In this document: positions 51,544 to 62,316 of the stretch, piece after piece
How positions within the stretch are numbered: position 1 is the first letter of the stretch
Layout of the letters: each line of letters starts with the position of its first letter
NCBI GenBank assembly: GCA_000333855.2
Contig: CM007319.1
Span: forward strand, 399,020-463,019
Length of the DNA stretch: 64,000 bases
Source of the DNA: Endotrypanum monterogeii
Taxonomy: Eukaryota > Euglenozoa > Kinetoplastea > Trypanosomatida > Trypanosomatidae
Direction of reading: 5' to 3'
The notes under the pieces: generated by a model
Seen by the model: the letters and a program-made list of their open reading frames with translations, nothing else
Databases searched by the model: none
Told to the model about the DNA's origin: nothing
Translations under genes and position numbers: made by a program

Positions 51544-53184
51544 ATGAATCTCACTGTGCACCGCGCACGCTGGTGGGTGTCTCTTTTTATAGTTCTCTTT
51601 CTCACCGCAACGCCGTGCATCTTGGCCGGCTCGGCGGCGGAGGATGTGAGCGATAGTGAGCCAGAGGTGCTGGAGCTCATCTCTGAGGGCACCACGACGA
51701 AGTTCAAGTTACCGAAATCTGTTGTGACGCTGAGCAGTGCCAACTTTGAGTCCTACCTCTTCAGCAATCGTGCGACGCCGCTCGCATTCTTCGTTCTCTG
51801 CTACTCACCGTGGTGTTCACACTGCAAATCTCTCCTGCCACAGTTCCTGAACGCCAGCACGCAGCTAGATTTGATGAAGGTGCCGCACACCGCCTTCGCG
51901 GTGGTCGACGTGCAGGCGAACCGGGCTGTGGCAGAATACTTTCAAGTGCAGCGCTATCCAACTCTTGTGTACACCACGGCCAACTCAAAGGAGTGGCACA
52001 TTTACCAAGGCAGCAACACGCAGCAGGGCTTCATGCAGTTCGCCACATACCTTCAGCGCGCCGTGCACACCGGGAGCTTCTCGGAGGATGTTACGGATGT
52101 TCAACACTTCAATGAGGTCGAAGAAAAGAGTGGCACAACGCGTGTTCCGTGCTACGTGTACGTGCCAGCGACTTCTTCAAGTACTCCTGAGAATCAGCGC
52201 ACAGCTCTCTGGAGTCGCTCCATCGATGGCGTCGCGTCCGTCAGCAACATCCGCTTTGCGGTCATTTATGAGAAGGCGCAGACGCCGGACTGGGCGGTGC
52301 ACGCCAGTGACAGGTACAAAGAGGTGGTGGAAAAGGCGAAGGCGTGTGTGGCGGCGGGTAAGGCCAACGGTCCAGACGGCGAAGCACTTGTTCTTGTCTC
52401 CGACCGCTACCGCACGCCCCAGTGTTACTCGGGGCTGTGGGTGGAGGATCGCGGTAGGGTGACGATGAGTGTGGCGCTCGAGAGCTTTTTGGCCCTGCAC
52501 GGTTTTCAAGCCGTCGAGGATGCGTCGTCAGGCATATTCGCCACTCTCGCACACTTCCCTAAGAACTACTTGGGTGTGATCATGACGAATCGCCCTATTG
52601 ACGGTAGTGACACGGAGTTTGTGCCAGTCCTGCGGGAGATCGCCCGGGCCGAAAACGAAGCGGTGGCGCAGAACTATGGCGATGACTTGACAATAGAGGA
52701 AGAAATGCGTATCCCTCGCGTGTCGTGGTCGTATATCGATGTGGTTGAGTACGAGATGTGGCGCGCACGCTATGATGTCGAGTTGGATCAACTACCCGCT
52801 GTTATGATTATCGACACGAAACGTGATCGATTCTTTAAAATGGCCACTCGTGTGCCGCGTTTCGAGGCTGTCAAGATGGACACACCCTGGAAAGTCGGTG
52901 GAGAGCAGCACCGACTCATTGAGCGATTCGCCCAGGATGTTCTGGCAGACGTCTACAGGGCTCAGAAGCTCTCAGTCGCTGGTGCTGTCGCTGAGTATAT
53001 CTCGCATTTTCCCGGCTTCGCTTCTCTGTACGAAGCGCTCAGCTATGAGGACTTCGTGTTCGACATTGTGGTGATGGCCCTTATTTTTTTCTCTTTTTTG
53101 CTCTTCCTAGCTCTTGTAGTGGAGCCTCTTATGGAGTGGCACGACAAGCGCTTGAAGAAGCTCGAGAAGGTCAAGAGGGATTAG
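51544..53184 (+). CDS. Membrane-anchored PDI-like thioredoxin protein
   Basis: 546 residues from ATG 51544. Residues 1-28 are a signal peptide (VSLFIVLFLTATPCILAG). A thioredoxin domain follows with W90-C91-S92-H93-C94, close to PDI's WCGHC, so thiol exchange is likely. Residues ~200-480 show no second CxxC and may hold inactive thioredoxin-like folds. A single membrane segment lies at about 506-526 (FDIVVMALIFFSFLLFLALVV), followed by a 20-residue Lys/Arg-rich tail ending KVKRD, which fits the KxKxx dilysine ER-retrieval motif of type I membrane proteins. The layout (signal, lumenal Trx, TM, cytosolic tail) resembles TMX3-type PDIs. The upstream in-frame extension to 51067 is rejected because it lies in UTR and would bury the signal peptide. 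Confidence 0.85.
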   Translation: MNLTVHRARWWVSLFIVLFLTATPCILAGSAAEDVSDSEPEVLELISEGTTTKFKLPKSVVTLSSANFESYLFSNRATPLAFFVLCYSPWCSHCKSLLPQFLNASTQLDLMKVPHTAFAVVDVQANRAVAEYFQVQRYPTLVYTTANSKEWHIYQGSNTQQGFMQFATYLQRAVHTGSFSEDVTDVQHFNEVEEKSGTTRVPCYVYVPATSSSTPENQRTALWSRSIDGVASVSNIRFAVIYEKAQTPDWAVHASDRYKEVVEKAKACVAAGKANGPDGEALVLVSDRYRTPQCYSGLWVEDRGRVTMSVALESFLALHGFQAVEDASSGIFATLAHFPKNYLGVIMTNRPIDGSDTEFVPVLREIARAENEAVAQNYGDDLTIEEEMRIPRVSWSYIDVVEYEMWRARYDVELDQLPAVMIIDTKRDRFFKMATRVPRFEAVKMDTPWKVGGEQHRLIERFAQDVLADVYRAQKLSVAGAVAEYISHFPGFASLYEALSYEDFVFDIVVMALIFFSFLLFLALVVEPLMEWHDKRLKKLEKVKRD

Positions 53185-53429
53185 GCATCGCTTTGAATGC
53201 ACCAGTCTTGCCCGATATGTGCGCCTATTTTTATTGTTCACGCCAAGGTGGCCACACTTTGGTATTTGACTCATCCCTCCCTTCCTTCTGCCCCCCTCGG
53301 ATGCTGGGCGTTGCCAAGGTTCAGCGCGCGCACACCGCCCAGAGCTTTATGCTTTTATTTATTTTTGACTGGGGTGGAATGCTTCACCTTCACGTTTCGT
53401 TTTACGATTTTAGGTTTATGATGCACTAA

Positions 53430-53684
53430 TTTTTTGGGGGTGTCGGAATTCACAAATACGGCGTGTTCCGCCAGAGTTCCTGTTCGTATCGCTTGTTTTT
53501 GCTGTCGTTCGTTGCAATTCTTCTTTTCCGTTTCTCTGAGGGTCTTGCGTCGAAAGCAGAAATTTCGCAAGGTGAGAAGAGGGTGCTCCGGATGTTTGGT
53601 GATGCAGAACACCAGTGCCACTTGTCTATCGCGTCTCGAGGCTGGCGATACAGAGATGTTCTTGAGGCCGTAAAGGATGTATAG
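53430..53684 (+). other. Orphan open reading stretch without ATG start
   Basis: Open from about 53430 to a TAG at 53682-53684; the only ATG is near its end. It includes the phrase KAEISQGEKRVLRMFGDAEHQCHL and ends GWRYRDVLEAVKDV, which looks more coding-like than the surrounding UTR. It may be a gene remnant or a chance open frame; not called as CDS. Confidence 0.25.
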
Positions 53685-53734
53685 TCTGCGAACTGGTAGA
53701 GTGCGGTTGCCTCCCGATAGCCACCTCCTCTCTC

Positions 53735-53842
53735 CATATATATATATATATATATATATGAATGTCGCTCGCTGGGCATACTTCTCGGTGTGGTCCGATG
53801 GAAGCTACCGGCTTACTTTCACATAACTGTTTTGTGTTATGC

Positions 53843-53878
<36 letters not shown>
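53735..53878. repeat. Paired TA microsatellites
   Basis: Two TA tracts of about 12 and 18 units, the second interrupted by GT, about 80 bp apart. Confidence 0.85.
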
Positions 53879-54184
53879 CTATTTGAAACACCTTCAGTGC
53901 CTCATCTGCCACCAACTCTTCTTGCTTTTTTTTTTTCCCTTTCTACATCTCTACCGTCTCCAACTATTGTTCTTGACGTTCTGCCACACATATGTGACAT
54001 GTACACTTACACACACACACACATACACACATACATTCACGTGAAGGAACAGGAGTGGCCGTAAGGGGTTCCTCTTTTTATCCACTTGTTGTTTGTCTTT
54101 TAATCGACAACATATTACGGTAGGTTCTGTGTTATTGTTACTACAACCATTAATTCCTACTGATCTCCTTCCTGCCAAGCGGAG

Positions 54185-54847
54185 ATGCTCGGTCTCTCTT
54201 TTCGACGCCTGTGCGGCGCTGCAGCTGGTACCTCGCCAACCTCTTCTGTGTATCCACCGCCACCGGCGACCAAGTTACCGGACTTTTATGGGAAAAGCCT
54301 CACCGTTTCACCACGGGCATGGGCCCAAATCGCTCTGAAAAATTCAGAGGAGGGATTCACAAACGATGCACGTTATCTACGCCTCGCCATCGACTCAGGG
54401 GGCTGCCACGGATACCTGTACAAATTTTCCTTTGAATCAAACAAAGAATTCAGTAATGAGGGAGATGTGGCCATTGCGGAGACAGACGCGGTGTCACCCA
54501 GTGATGAGGGGTTTACGGGAGCGCAGCCTTCGCCGCGTGTTGTCGTAGACACACTCAGCGCTTCGAAGCTTGAGAATGCGACGCTCGACTACCACAGTGA
54601 GCTGAAGGGGTCTGCGTTTGTAGTCGTGGGTAATGAGTTGGTTGACCAGTCTTGCGCCTGCGCCATGTCCTTCTCCATAAGGAAAAAAACGCGGCCGTCG
54701 GCGGGGCCATCGGGCGTGCAGGGAGGGGCTTCCGGAGACGGCGTCGATCGCAGTGGTAACCACTCGGCTGCTCTGTCGACTGGTACTTCTCCGACGTCGA
54801 ATGCGCGTCCCATTTCCCGCTCTTCTTCAACGCGATCTACCTCATGA
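54185..54847 (+). CDS. IscA/Isa-type iron-sulfur cluster assembly protein
   Basis: 220 residues. The A-type carrier fold is recognised by C74 (LAIDSGGCHGY) and C157/C159 (DQSCACAMSF), the three cysteines that ligate iron or [2Fe-2S] in Isa proteins, with strands VSPRAWAQIAL and YLRLAID before them and GSAFVVVGNEL between. The first ~30 residues are Arg-containing and Ser/Pro-rich, compatible with a mitochondrial presequence. An insertion of about 25-40 residues (roughly 88-118, ETDAVSPSDEGFTG) lies between the first Cys and the CAC pair, and a Ser/Arg-rich tail of about 55 residues follows the fold; both exceed the ~110-residue core of bacterial IscA. Isa1/Isa2 supply [4Fe-4S] clusters to mitochondrial aconitase and other enzymes; the sequence alone does not separate Isa1 from Isa2, though C-A-C spacing and the extra loop lean to Isa2. 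Confidence 0.8.
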   Translation: MLGLSFRRLCGAAAGTSPTSSVYPPPPATKLPDFYGKSLTVSPRAWAQIALKNSEEGFTNDARYLRLAIDSGGCHGYLYKFSFESNKEFSNEGDVAIAETDAVSPSDEGFTGAQPSPRVVVDTLSASKLENATLDYHSELKGSAFVVVGNELVDQSCACAMSFSIRKKTRPSAGPSGVQGGASGDGVDRSGNHSAALSTGTSPTSNARPISRSSSTRSTS

Positions 54848-55650
54848 TGAAAGAAAAAATGTGCTACTTCTCGAGGGTATTGATACCCCGTGCCGACGTA
54901 TGCGACTACGTGTTGCCCGCACTTCATTGAGTGCTGCTCTTTGCTTAAAAAAAAAGAAGTATTTTTGTGGTAGTCTAGCTCTGCCATTTACATCGGCAAA
55001 CAAATCACACATCACCAGGCCCCCTTTTCATTCCATTGGTATGTTTGCTTTCGCTATATGTGAATAATATATATTTATATATATATTTGGATTGTGGGAT
55101 CCGTCACTTGTAAACTGGGCGATTCTAGGCCGACCTCGATGTACCCCCCCCCCCCCACCCCACACAATCACTTGGATGAGGTAGAAATCTTGCCCAGGTA
55201 GAGCGCAAGTGTTTGTGTGTGTGTGTATGTGTATGTGTGTGGACTGATGGAGGCCGCGCGGCGTACCGAGACTCTCTCATACTTCTCTCCTCATTTCTCT
55301 TTTTGCGTATTTCATTCGACGACGCGAATCCACCTGTCGATATTTTTTGCATCTTGATCTCTTAGAAAGATACGAAGAAGAGACCCCAAAACGGGTGCCT
55401 GACGTGCCTCATTCATTTTCTCGGTTTTCAAAGCTGCAGAGACGCGCGCAGTTCATTACGTGAAACGAGGATAAACAACGACAAGGTGTGTGTGTGTGTG
55501 TGGGCACCTCACCACTGATCCACTCAAGAACAAAAAAGGGCGAGTGCATATTCTCCTCCTCATTACCGCTCCTTTTTCTATCAGAAGTTCATAACATATA
55601 TATATATATATATCCTGATACACGCGCCGGGAGGAGGGGTGTGCACTATC
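54848..55650. other. Intergenic region
   Basis: No gene. C-run (55144-55156), TG tracts (55207-55242, 55485-55502) and TA tracts (55071-55086, 55596-55613). Confidence 0.6.
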
Positions 55651-56643
55651 ATGGCCGATTTGCACTCGACTGCTGCTGCTTCAGCAGTGTCTTCTCCATG
55701 CAACGTTTACCGCCTTCAACAGAACCCGTCTTGGATCAAATTTGGCGTTCATTTAGCAATGAAAACGAACACGAGTGCTCGGCCGAGTCAGGTGGCACAG
55801 CGCCCTGTGTCGTCACACGGCCTCGCAGCGGCTCACTCTGCAGTGCGCTCTGGAAATGGATCGTCCATGTCTATCGCCACAGCACGACAGCCTACACCCA
55901 GTGGTAGCCTGGCTGCAGTCGGAGCTCAGGCGGCTCTACGGCACGAGCAGCGCCGACATGCTCAGGCAGCGTCGCCGTGCATGGACGCCCGCGCATCTGC
56001 TCTCCAGGGCAGCAGCCTTTGTGGAGCGTCTCCTTCATCGGTTTCTAGTAGTTGGCGCGTGAATTCTAGTGTCCTTTACAGCAATAAGGTGGGAGCGATG
56101 GCCCCAGAAAGTTCTTTACCGGTTCAGTCGCCACCGAAGGGCGGGGATTCACCCACAGTGTCGACACCAGTGTGCTCGAGCCTTCTTGAGGGGGCTGATC
56201 TTGGCCATCACGACACCGGCATGTCTTGTACTCTTGCCGACACGAACCGCTTCACCTTCCACCGTGTTTCTAGCGAAGCGAAGGCGACTGGCGGTGTTTC
56301 TCGTCAGGGTACAGCGTCCTCTCTTGGGAGAGTGTCGTCGCTGTATAGGGCAAAAAGATCTCATCTGGTGGGTGGTGCAGCTCTTGTCTCGGTGCCTGGT
56401 CCGTTGGACGACGGGTACACGCCTATGCGTCGGCCTGCACCGGGAGACTGTGCGGCTACACGCCAACATTTTACAGTTTTCCAAGATGCGTATCCGCCGG
56501 GAGGGTTGGAGGGGTCCGCAATGACTCCCAGAGCGGCCGCATGTGCTCGTAGAGAGACGTATGTTAGTCGTGGCATAATCGGTGGTACACCTGAGATGAC
56601 CACATACAAGACGACCAGTAGTGCTTACGGGCGCGGGTGCTAG
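55651..56643 (+). CDS. Hypothetical protein (Ser/Ala-rich)
   Basis: 330 residues from ATG 55651 (a GTG lies four codons upstream). Rich in Ser, Ala, Gly and Arg, mostly low complexity; the most structured parts are near residues 20-45 and at the C-terminus (ETYVSRGIIGGTPEMTTYKTTSSAYGRGC). It has no domain, membrane segment or signal that I recognise. Coding is plausible because it is open for 330 codons with a Leishmania-like composition, but its low-complexity nature means I keep the confidence moderate. Confidence 0.55.
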   Translation: MADLHSTAAASAVSSPCNVYRLQQNPSWIKFGVHLAMKTNTSARPSQVAQRPVSSHGLAAAHSAVRSGNGSSMSIATARQPTPSGSLAAVGAQAALRHEQRRHAQAASPCMDARASALQGSSLCGASPSSVSSSWRVNSSVLYSNKVGAMAPESSLPVQSPPKGGDSPTVSTPVCSSLLEGADLGHHDTGMSCTLADTNRFTFHRVSSEAKATGGVSRQGTASSLGRVSSLYRAKRSHLVGGAALVSVPGPLDDGYTPMRRPAPGDCAATRQHFTVFQDAYPPGGLEGSAMTPRAAACARRETYVSRGIIGGTPEMTTYKTTSSAYGRGC

Positions 56644-58509
56644 AGGAAGCGGCAGACGCTGTGGTGCTACGCAGCAACGTGGTGCGCTTGTATTACCCTT
56701 CCTCGTGCGGACACCGAGGCAGATGTGCTTCGGTGTCCTCAGTACGCGATAGATATTCATAGACACAGGCACAGACCCACACCTCAATATATATATATAT
56801 ATAGAGGCACATATATGCGCATTCAAACCCATCTTTTCTGCATTGTGGGCTTGCTCTCCTTCTGGACCCATTCCATTTTTATCGGTTTGAGGTGAGGTCA
56901 TGGTGATCTGAAAGACAAAAAAAATAATGCCAAGAAAAGCAGCGGGGGGGGGAGGAGCAGGCAACACCCCTTGTTCGAGAGACTCTCAGAGGCAACTTCT
57001 ACCACGTTGGGCAGCTGGAAGGAGAGACCCGGTTTTTCTGAGCGTTTTATCAAGAGGGAGCGAGCAGGCGTTCGCGTGTGCGTATCTGTGTTGACTGTAG
57101 GACTTGCTAACTTGTCCAATAGAGCACCATCACTTTTTCAGTTGAGTGTTTCCCACACACAATGAGCCGGGGTCGTATGGGAGGCAAGAGTGGGGTATGG
57201 GCAGAGTCATGATGAGGGCATTCTCCCTGTATACTTCTCTTCAAGTTTCTTACTCATCTTCTTTTTGTTTCCTGTGCCCTTACCTGTTTTTTTTCCCTCA
57301 AGCATACCAATCAATACTGACACTTACATATACGAACACACAAGTTCACTGAGATAACCACGCCTTCCATTTCGGTTGAGGAGCACCACTCCTGTTCTCA
57401 CTAAATCAAAAAAAAAAGCCTTTCTCTAACTTCCTCGTTTTTTTTTTCTTCATTGCTATATCTCCTTCTTCCCACCTCTTCACCCTTTCCCCTTCGACAG
57501 TCCGGTGCACCACCACTTGATCTTGCTTCATCTTTTACATTCTACTTCATTTTTCTCTCCCTTTTTTAACATTTTTGTCTCCTTACCTCTCCCTATACTT
57601 GCTTTTTTTTTCTTTTTTAGTTGTTCCACATAGGGCGGTGGTTTGCCAGCAGTTGGACTTGTTTTCGCAAACACTAAAAAAACAAAGGGGGGGGGAAGGG
57701 CCGAAGCGCAGGGAGCGAGAGGTACATATTGGTTTTATTTTTTCCGTTGTGGAAGCCTAAAGGGGTTGGAAGAAGAAAAAAGAAACCCTCTTCTCAGCTA
57801 TCAGTGCTCAGAGCGGTGCCATCGATCTCTCTAACTACATCTCTGTCTCTGCGCATCTCTCTCCTTTGCGCTTTTAGGGGACACTCATGGGTAGACGAAC
57901 ACACACACACAGGTATAGCTGAACAGTTGCAACCGAGTGACACATACCTCACCAGACGCACACAAAGACACACATACACACACACTCTGACGAGAATCTA
58001 GAGGGCTTGGGGAAACCATCAAAAAAGCATAAAAAAGTTAGGTGCTGAAGCACACAAGAACTTATTAAGCGTCAACATACAGTGTGACGTAACTTCCATC
58101 GTGCGGCAGTTACACCACTATTTATACAAGGGGCGCACAAATACCACATAGGTGCACCTGCCTAGAGCGCTGACAGGCGGCGAGCAACCACGGGCGGAAA
58201 AAGCACAATTTTTTTTTGTTCTTTTATTCTAGTATTTCCTTTATTTGGTTCTCTCCGCCTCCATCTACCCACTTTCCCCCCTTTGAAGGGGAGAACAGAA
58301 AAAAAATATACCTTGTTCAAAAGAAGACAAATTTGTTTTTGAGTTTCCCTCTCCTTTTCTTCTTCCCCCGTGTATTTAGCGCGTATTTGGAGCTTTATTT
58401 TTGTTTTCCCTCGCATGTGTTGATCATTGCGCTCATTTAATTATTTGGATTTCTTCATGTAAATATATACACCTATATATTTACACATATACACACATAC
58501 CCACACATC

Positions 58510-58543
<34 letters not shown>

Positions 58544-58837
58544 CGGTTATCACATATTGTGTTCTGAGGTCGCGTAGTTGCTGTTGCTGTTGCTTCTGTT
58601 GCTCTTTCTTGCTGCTATCTTTTTGATAGCTTCGGTTAAGTAGGCGTTGCTCCTCTTTTCTTAGCCTTTTTTTTTTCGGTTTCACTTGAGTGCTTGCTTC
58701 CTCCACTTGTTTTTCTGTGACCACCTCCGCCTCTGCTGCTCTTGTGAGCGTGCACTCTACAGTTCTTCACAGCCCCTGAGGTCACCTTGCAGACGTGAAC
58801 TCGATTCCTTCTTCACAAAGAAGGATTGCTTTCGTCG
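56644..58837. other. Long intergenic region
   Basis: About 2.2 kb without a convincing gene. It has TA (56787-56803, 58524-58542) and CA tracts, a G run (about 57686-57696), pyrimidine-rich stretches (57540-57630, 58207-58440) and a T run (58668-58677) before the next gene. Open frames there are short. Confidence 0.65.
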
Positions 58838-60379
58838 ATGATGAATGGGGGGGAGCAAGCCGATGGGCCGAGTCGGTATCGCCAGAGGCTGAGTAGCTTT
58901 CGGAAGCTGTTCCAAAGATCTTCCTTCGATCGCAGCAAAGTCCAGGAAAGCGATAGAAATTCTCCGATGGGAGGTGATAATATCAGCGACAGCCCTGGCT
59001 CCGCGCGGGATCCAGAGGAGTTGGAGGACCACATGCACGGCAGCATGTACCACAGAGCAGACATTTGTCAGGCCTGTCGGTTCCCCCGTGAAAGCAGTGT
59101 GTATTGTCCGATCACCCGGCGTCACCACGGCACCGATGAGCTCATGGGGTATGGCGGGAACGACGCTGGTGGTGAATACATGTATTATGCACCCAAACAT
59201 GTGCCGTTGAAGCAGCCGAGCAAAACACCTGTGTTACGTTGTCATCCCAACCAGTCTCGGCGGGGGAACTGCAACAGTGCAACAACAATCGCTGAGGATC
59301 AGCCGCCTCCATTGACCTCGGTGTCGGAAGATGCCACTGCTGAGGGTGTCGATGACTGTTCAGCTGAGGTGAACGTGTCACTCGACGGTGCAGTAGGCTG
59401 CTTGGGGCAAGAGGGCTCCAAAAACGGTACCACATCAGCTCAGCACAACGGTCGAGCTGTCATCAAAGCTGGGGACAGAGGAGACGGGGCTGTTCCTCAC
59501 GAGAGCGACCATACCCAGTATTACTACTGCTACACAGACGAACAGGGTGACACGTATTACTACACAGAAGATCAGCAGGACCCGAAGCAACAACCACCAT
59601 CCGTCACCCATACGGTGTCAGCACACACAGGCACAGAAGAGGTCGAGCTATCTCAGCATGAGGATCCTAAGGACGAGGCAGATGCAGAGGGTGTGGTTCC
59701 ACCCGGCGCTTACGTGTGCGAGTGCATCGATGAGAACGGTGAGACCGTGTACTACGTGTACACACCTGAGGTGGATGATGCCGACGAACATGCCGACACG
59801 GCACAGCTGGAAGCCACAGCCATCAACGGTAGAGGGGTGAGCGCAGCTTCAGCTGTTCTCGTGGCAAAATCGGACGCGACTTCTGAGGACGCTAATGATG
59901 CCACGCCTGCGTCTAAGCGAAAGAAGCCAGGAAAATTTCTTGCGGCCATCGCAAGCGTCTTCAAAATACACCACAAAGGCCACACGCGGGGCAAACATGT
60001 TGATGCAGCTGCCGAGACCTGGTCTATTGCACCACCCGCTTCTCCGTCAGCAGACATGGATGCAAGGCCGGCTTCCTTGATGAGTACTGTTGTTAGTGAC
60101 ACAGCCTTCACCGGTGATCAAAGCGAGGTGAATGAGTATGACAAGGAGGTGAGAGATTTCATGGATCTCCTTGACGAAGCAGAGAAGAAGCGGTTTATGA
60201 AGGAGCGCAAGCGATTTATTAAGGAGTTAGTTCTCAGTGAGAGGAAGGAGCGGGGCACGATCATGAAGTATCGCCACGATGGTGTAGAAACAATCGAGCG
60301 GGAAATGCGCGCCAATGAAATTGCGGTCCGCCGTGATAACAGTGTCAAAAAGGGGTGGGGCCTTTGGAGAAAAATTTAG
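58838..60379 (+). CDS. Hypothetical protein with Tyr/Asp-rich repeats
   Basis: 513 residues from ATG 58838 (a TTG lies in frame at 58826). Unrecognised family. Early residues are basic (RYRQRLSSFRKLFQ), then come an acidic Ser-rich section and two related Tyr-rich segments: near 227 (YYYCYTDEQGDTYYY) and near 291 (YVCECIDENGETVYYVY), both with the order Cys, acidic, Glu/Asn-Gly, Thr, Tyr-Tyr. A shorter Tyr run occurs near 111 (EYMYYAP). The last ~90 residues are a charged helical region (KEVRDFMDLLDEAEKKRFMKER...). No signal peptide or membrane segment. Possibly a kinetoplastid-specific adaptor or cytoskeletal protein; inference only. Confidence 0.75.
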   Translation: MMNGGEQADGPSRYRQRLSSFRKLFQRSSFDRSKVQESDRNSPMGGDNISDSPGSARDPEELEDHMHGSMYHRADICQACRFPRESSVYCPITRRHHGTDELMGYGGNDAGGEYMYYAPKHVPLKQPSKTPVLRCHPNQSRRGNCNSATTIAEDQPPPLTSVSEDATAEGVDDCSAEVNVSLDGAVGCLGQEGSKNGTTSAQHNGRAVIKAGDRGDGAVPHESDHTQYYYCYTDEQGDTYYYTEDQQDPKQQPPSVTHTVSAHTGTEEVELSQHEDPKDEADAEGVVPPGAYVCECIDENGETVYYVYTPEVDDADEHADTAQLEATAINGRGVSAASAVLVAKSDATSEDANDATPASKRKKPGKFLAAIASVFKIHHKGHTRGKHVDAAAETWSIAPPASPSADMDARPASLMSTVVSDTAFTGDQSEVNEYDKEVRDFMDLLDEAEKKRFMKERKRFIKELVLSERKERGTIMKYRHDGVETIEREMRANEIAVRRDNSVKKGWGLWRKI

Positions 60380-62316
60380 TGGTGGCTGACTGTATGGAGG
60401 AAGTCCATTACGCCCTGAACGGCCCTCGTCCGCATCAGCATTATCATTGTGGGGGGGGGCGTCTCAGGGGCGTCAAGTAGAGCACCGGGTGGGCTTTTTT
60501 TTTGTGAGCTGTTTTATTTTTATTTTTCGAAAATAATTCTGGGAGCTGTGCAGCGACTGCTGCAGCAGGGAGAAGGAACAGTTGCGCTTATATATACGTA
60601 TATATAAATAACTGACTCTTTTCTGCCGCGGATTCCCTCAGAGGTTGTGGGTGACATGACTGAGCTTTTTTTTTTTGCGTCAGTGATCCTGCTGTTGAAG
60701 CATGCAGGATGAGGAGCAGGCACAGGGTTCCTCTTCTCCAACCCCGAAATGTAGCGCCATCTCTAAAGGTTGAGGATGTTTTTATAATTATTTGTTCTCT
60801 GGAGTTGCGCCTCCGTAATTTCTCCTTATTGGCTGTCACCCAAATATATTTCATACACATCGCTGCCTCATCATATGTTTACTACTAGTGTATCTCACTG
60901 TTGTGTTTTGTTTCAAAATCTGTGTTCAGATACATGTTAGGTGCACGGTTTTTATCCTTCCGGGTACGTACACGTCTTGCGGATGTGCTGCCTCCGGGTT
61001 TATTTCTGTGTTGTTTCCATTTCATTCTTTTTTTTTCTTCTCCCTTTTCCCTTTTCCCTTTTGCTGTTTTTCCTTTGGTGCTGCTTTTTTCGTTTAGCGC
61101 TTCGTTTTCTTCTTTCCGACTTCTGCGCGATCTCAAAGTCTCGTAAAAAAAAAAATCTTCTCTTCTTTACATGTCCGTCTCCTTAACCCTCACGCCTGTT
61201 CTCTTTTTTTTTTTTCTTCTACCCCCGTTTTCTTTCTTTTGTCTCCCGACTCAACCCCTCCCTCCACACTTCCTCCCACCCTTCTCTGACTGGGCACTCC
61301 CGAATACTAGCGCGTCTATCTGATCATTTATGAAAAGAGTGGGTGTCTGTGATGAAGTGAAGTCGAGCTTCGAGGTACTGTTTCCATTTCTTCTTCTTCG
61401 TGGCACGGTGACGTATGTTCACTTAGCTCCATCCATCCATTCCCCCCATTCACTTGTATCACGTTTTTCTCGACCGTTTTCGAACCTTTTTTTTTCCATT
61501 CTTGCCGTGCCGGGTTTTTCGTTGTGGTTCCCCACATCTGCGCACGTCCCCCTCCCCCTTCCCTACTCCCCCCTTTTCTTCTTCCTATCACTAAAAAGTT
61601 TTGGCCCTGGCGTGCCTCCTCTTTCCGCTATTTCTCGTTGGGTTCAGCAATTGTACTCTCGTTGCTGAGACTTCATTTCTCGAAAAAAAAAATTATATGT
61701 TCTCTCGTCCTCTTCCAGCCGCAATCATTCCCTGTGTGACGGCGTGGGGTTGCACGTGTCCTTCATAAGTTTTTTTTTTTCGCTGTGAGGGCAAAGCGTT
61801 GGTGCGGGGGCACTTGTCGCTGACTCAGAAGGACACAGAGACTTGTGAGAGAACCATTCAGAAAGCAGCGTTTCTCGAATTCTGCATTGACATGTTTTTC
61901 CCGCGAACTGCCAATCTTTCGACTCACTTGATGGAGGTCCCGTACGGCAAGTCATTTCCGTATCTCACCCTCCTCTTCTGCGTTGTGCCCGCAATACTTC
62001 CCTTTTTCTCCCTTATCAATCCCCCCCCTATACATGCACACACACCGTGTTTTATCTACACGCACATCTGGTGGTCCCCGACCTGATTTCGCTTGGTTGC
62101 ACGTGTGGGCACCTGCGCGTCCTTCTTTCCGATTTCGATAGGGGCAACTGCACGAAGAAATCGTTTTATCGATTTCCGGACAGCTCACAGGACAAGGCAC
62201 TTTTATTCATTCCCCCATCGTGCGAATCAAGCGTGATCGGCCCTCTCGTTGAGAAGGCCCCCCCCCCCCCCAACACACACACACATTGCACGTGGCAATC
62301 AAAATACCCCTCAAAA
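60380..62316. other. Long intergenic region before the CDGSH gene
   Basis: About 1.9 kb, strongly pyrimidine-rich (61000-61300), with T, A and C homopolymers and a CA stretch at 62272-62286. No gene; an in-frame ORF extends back to 62047 from the CDGSH start but is UTR-like. Confidence 0.65.

Larger units (their letters stand above)
53185..54184. other. Intergenic region with two TA repeats and an orphan open stretch
   Basis: Two TA tracts (53735-53759 and 53842-53878) and a T-rich region. An open + strand stretch at 53430-53684 is described separately. Confidence 0.55.
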
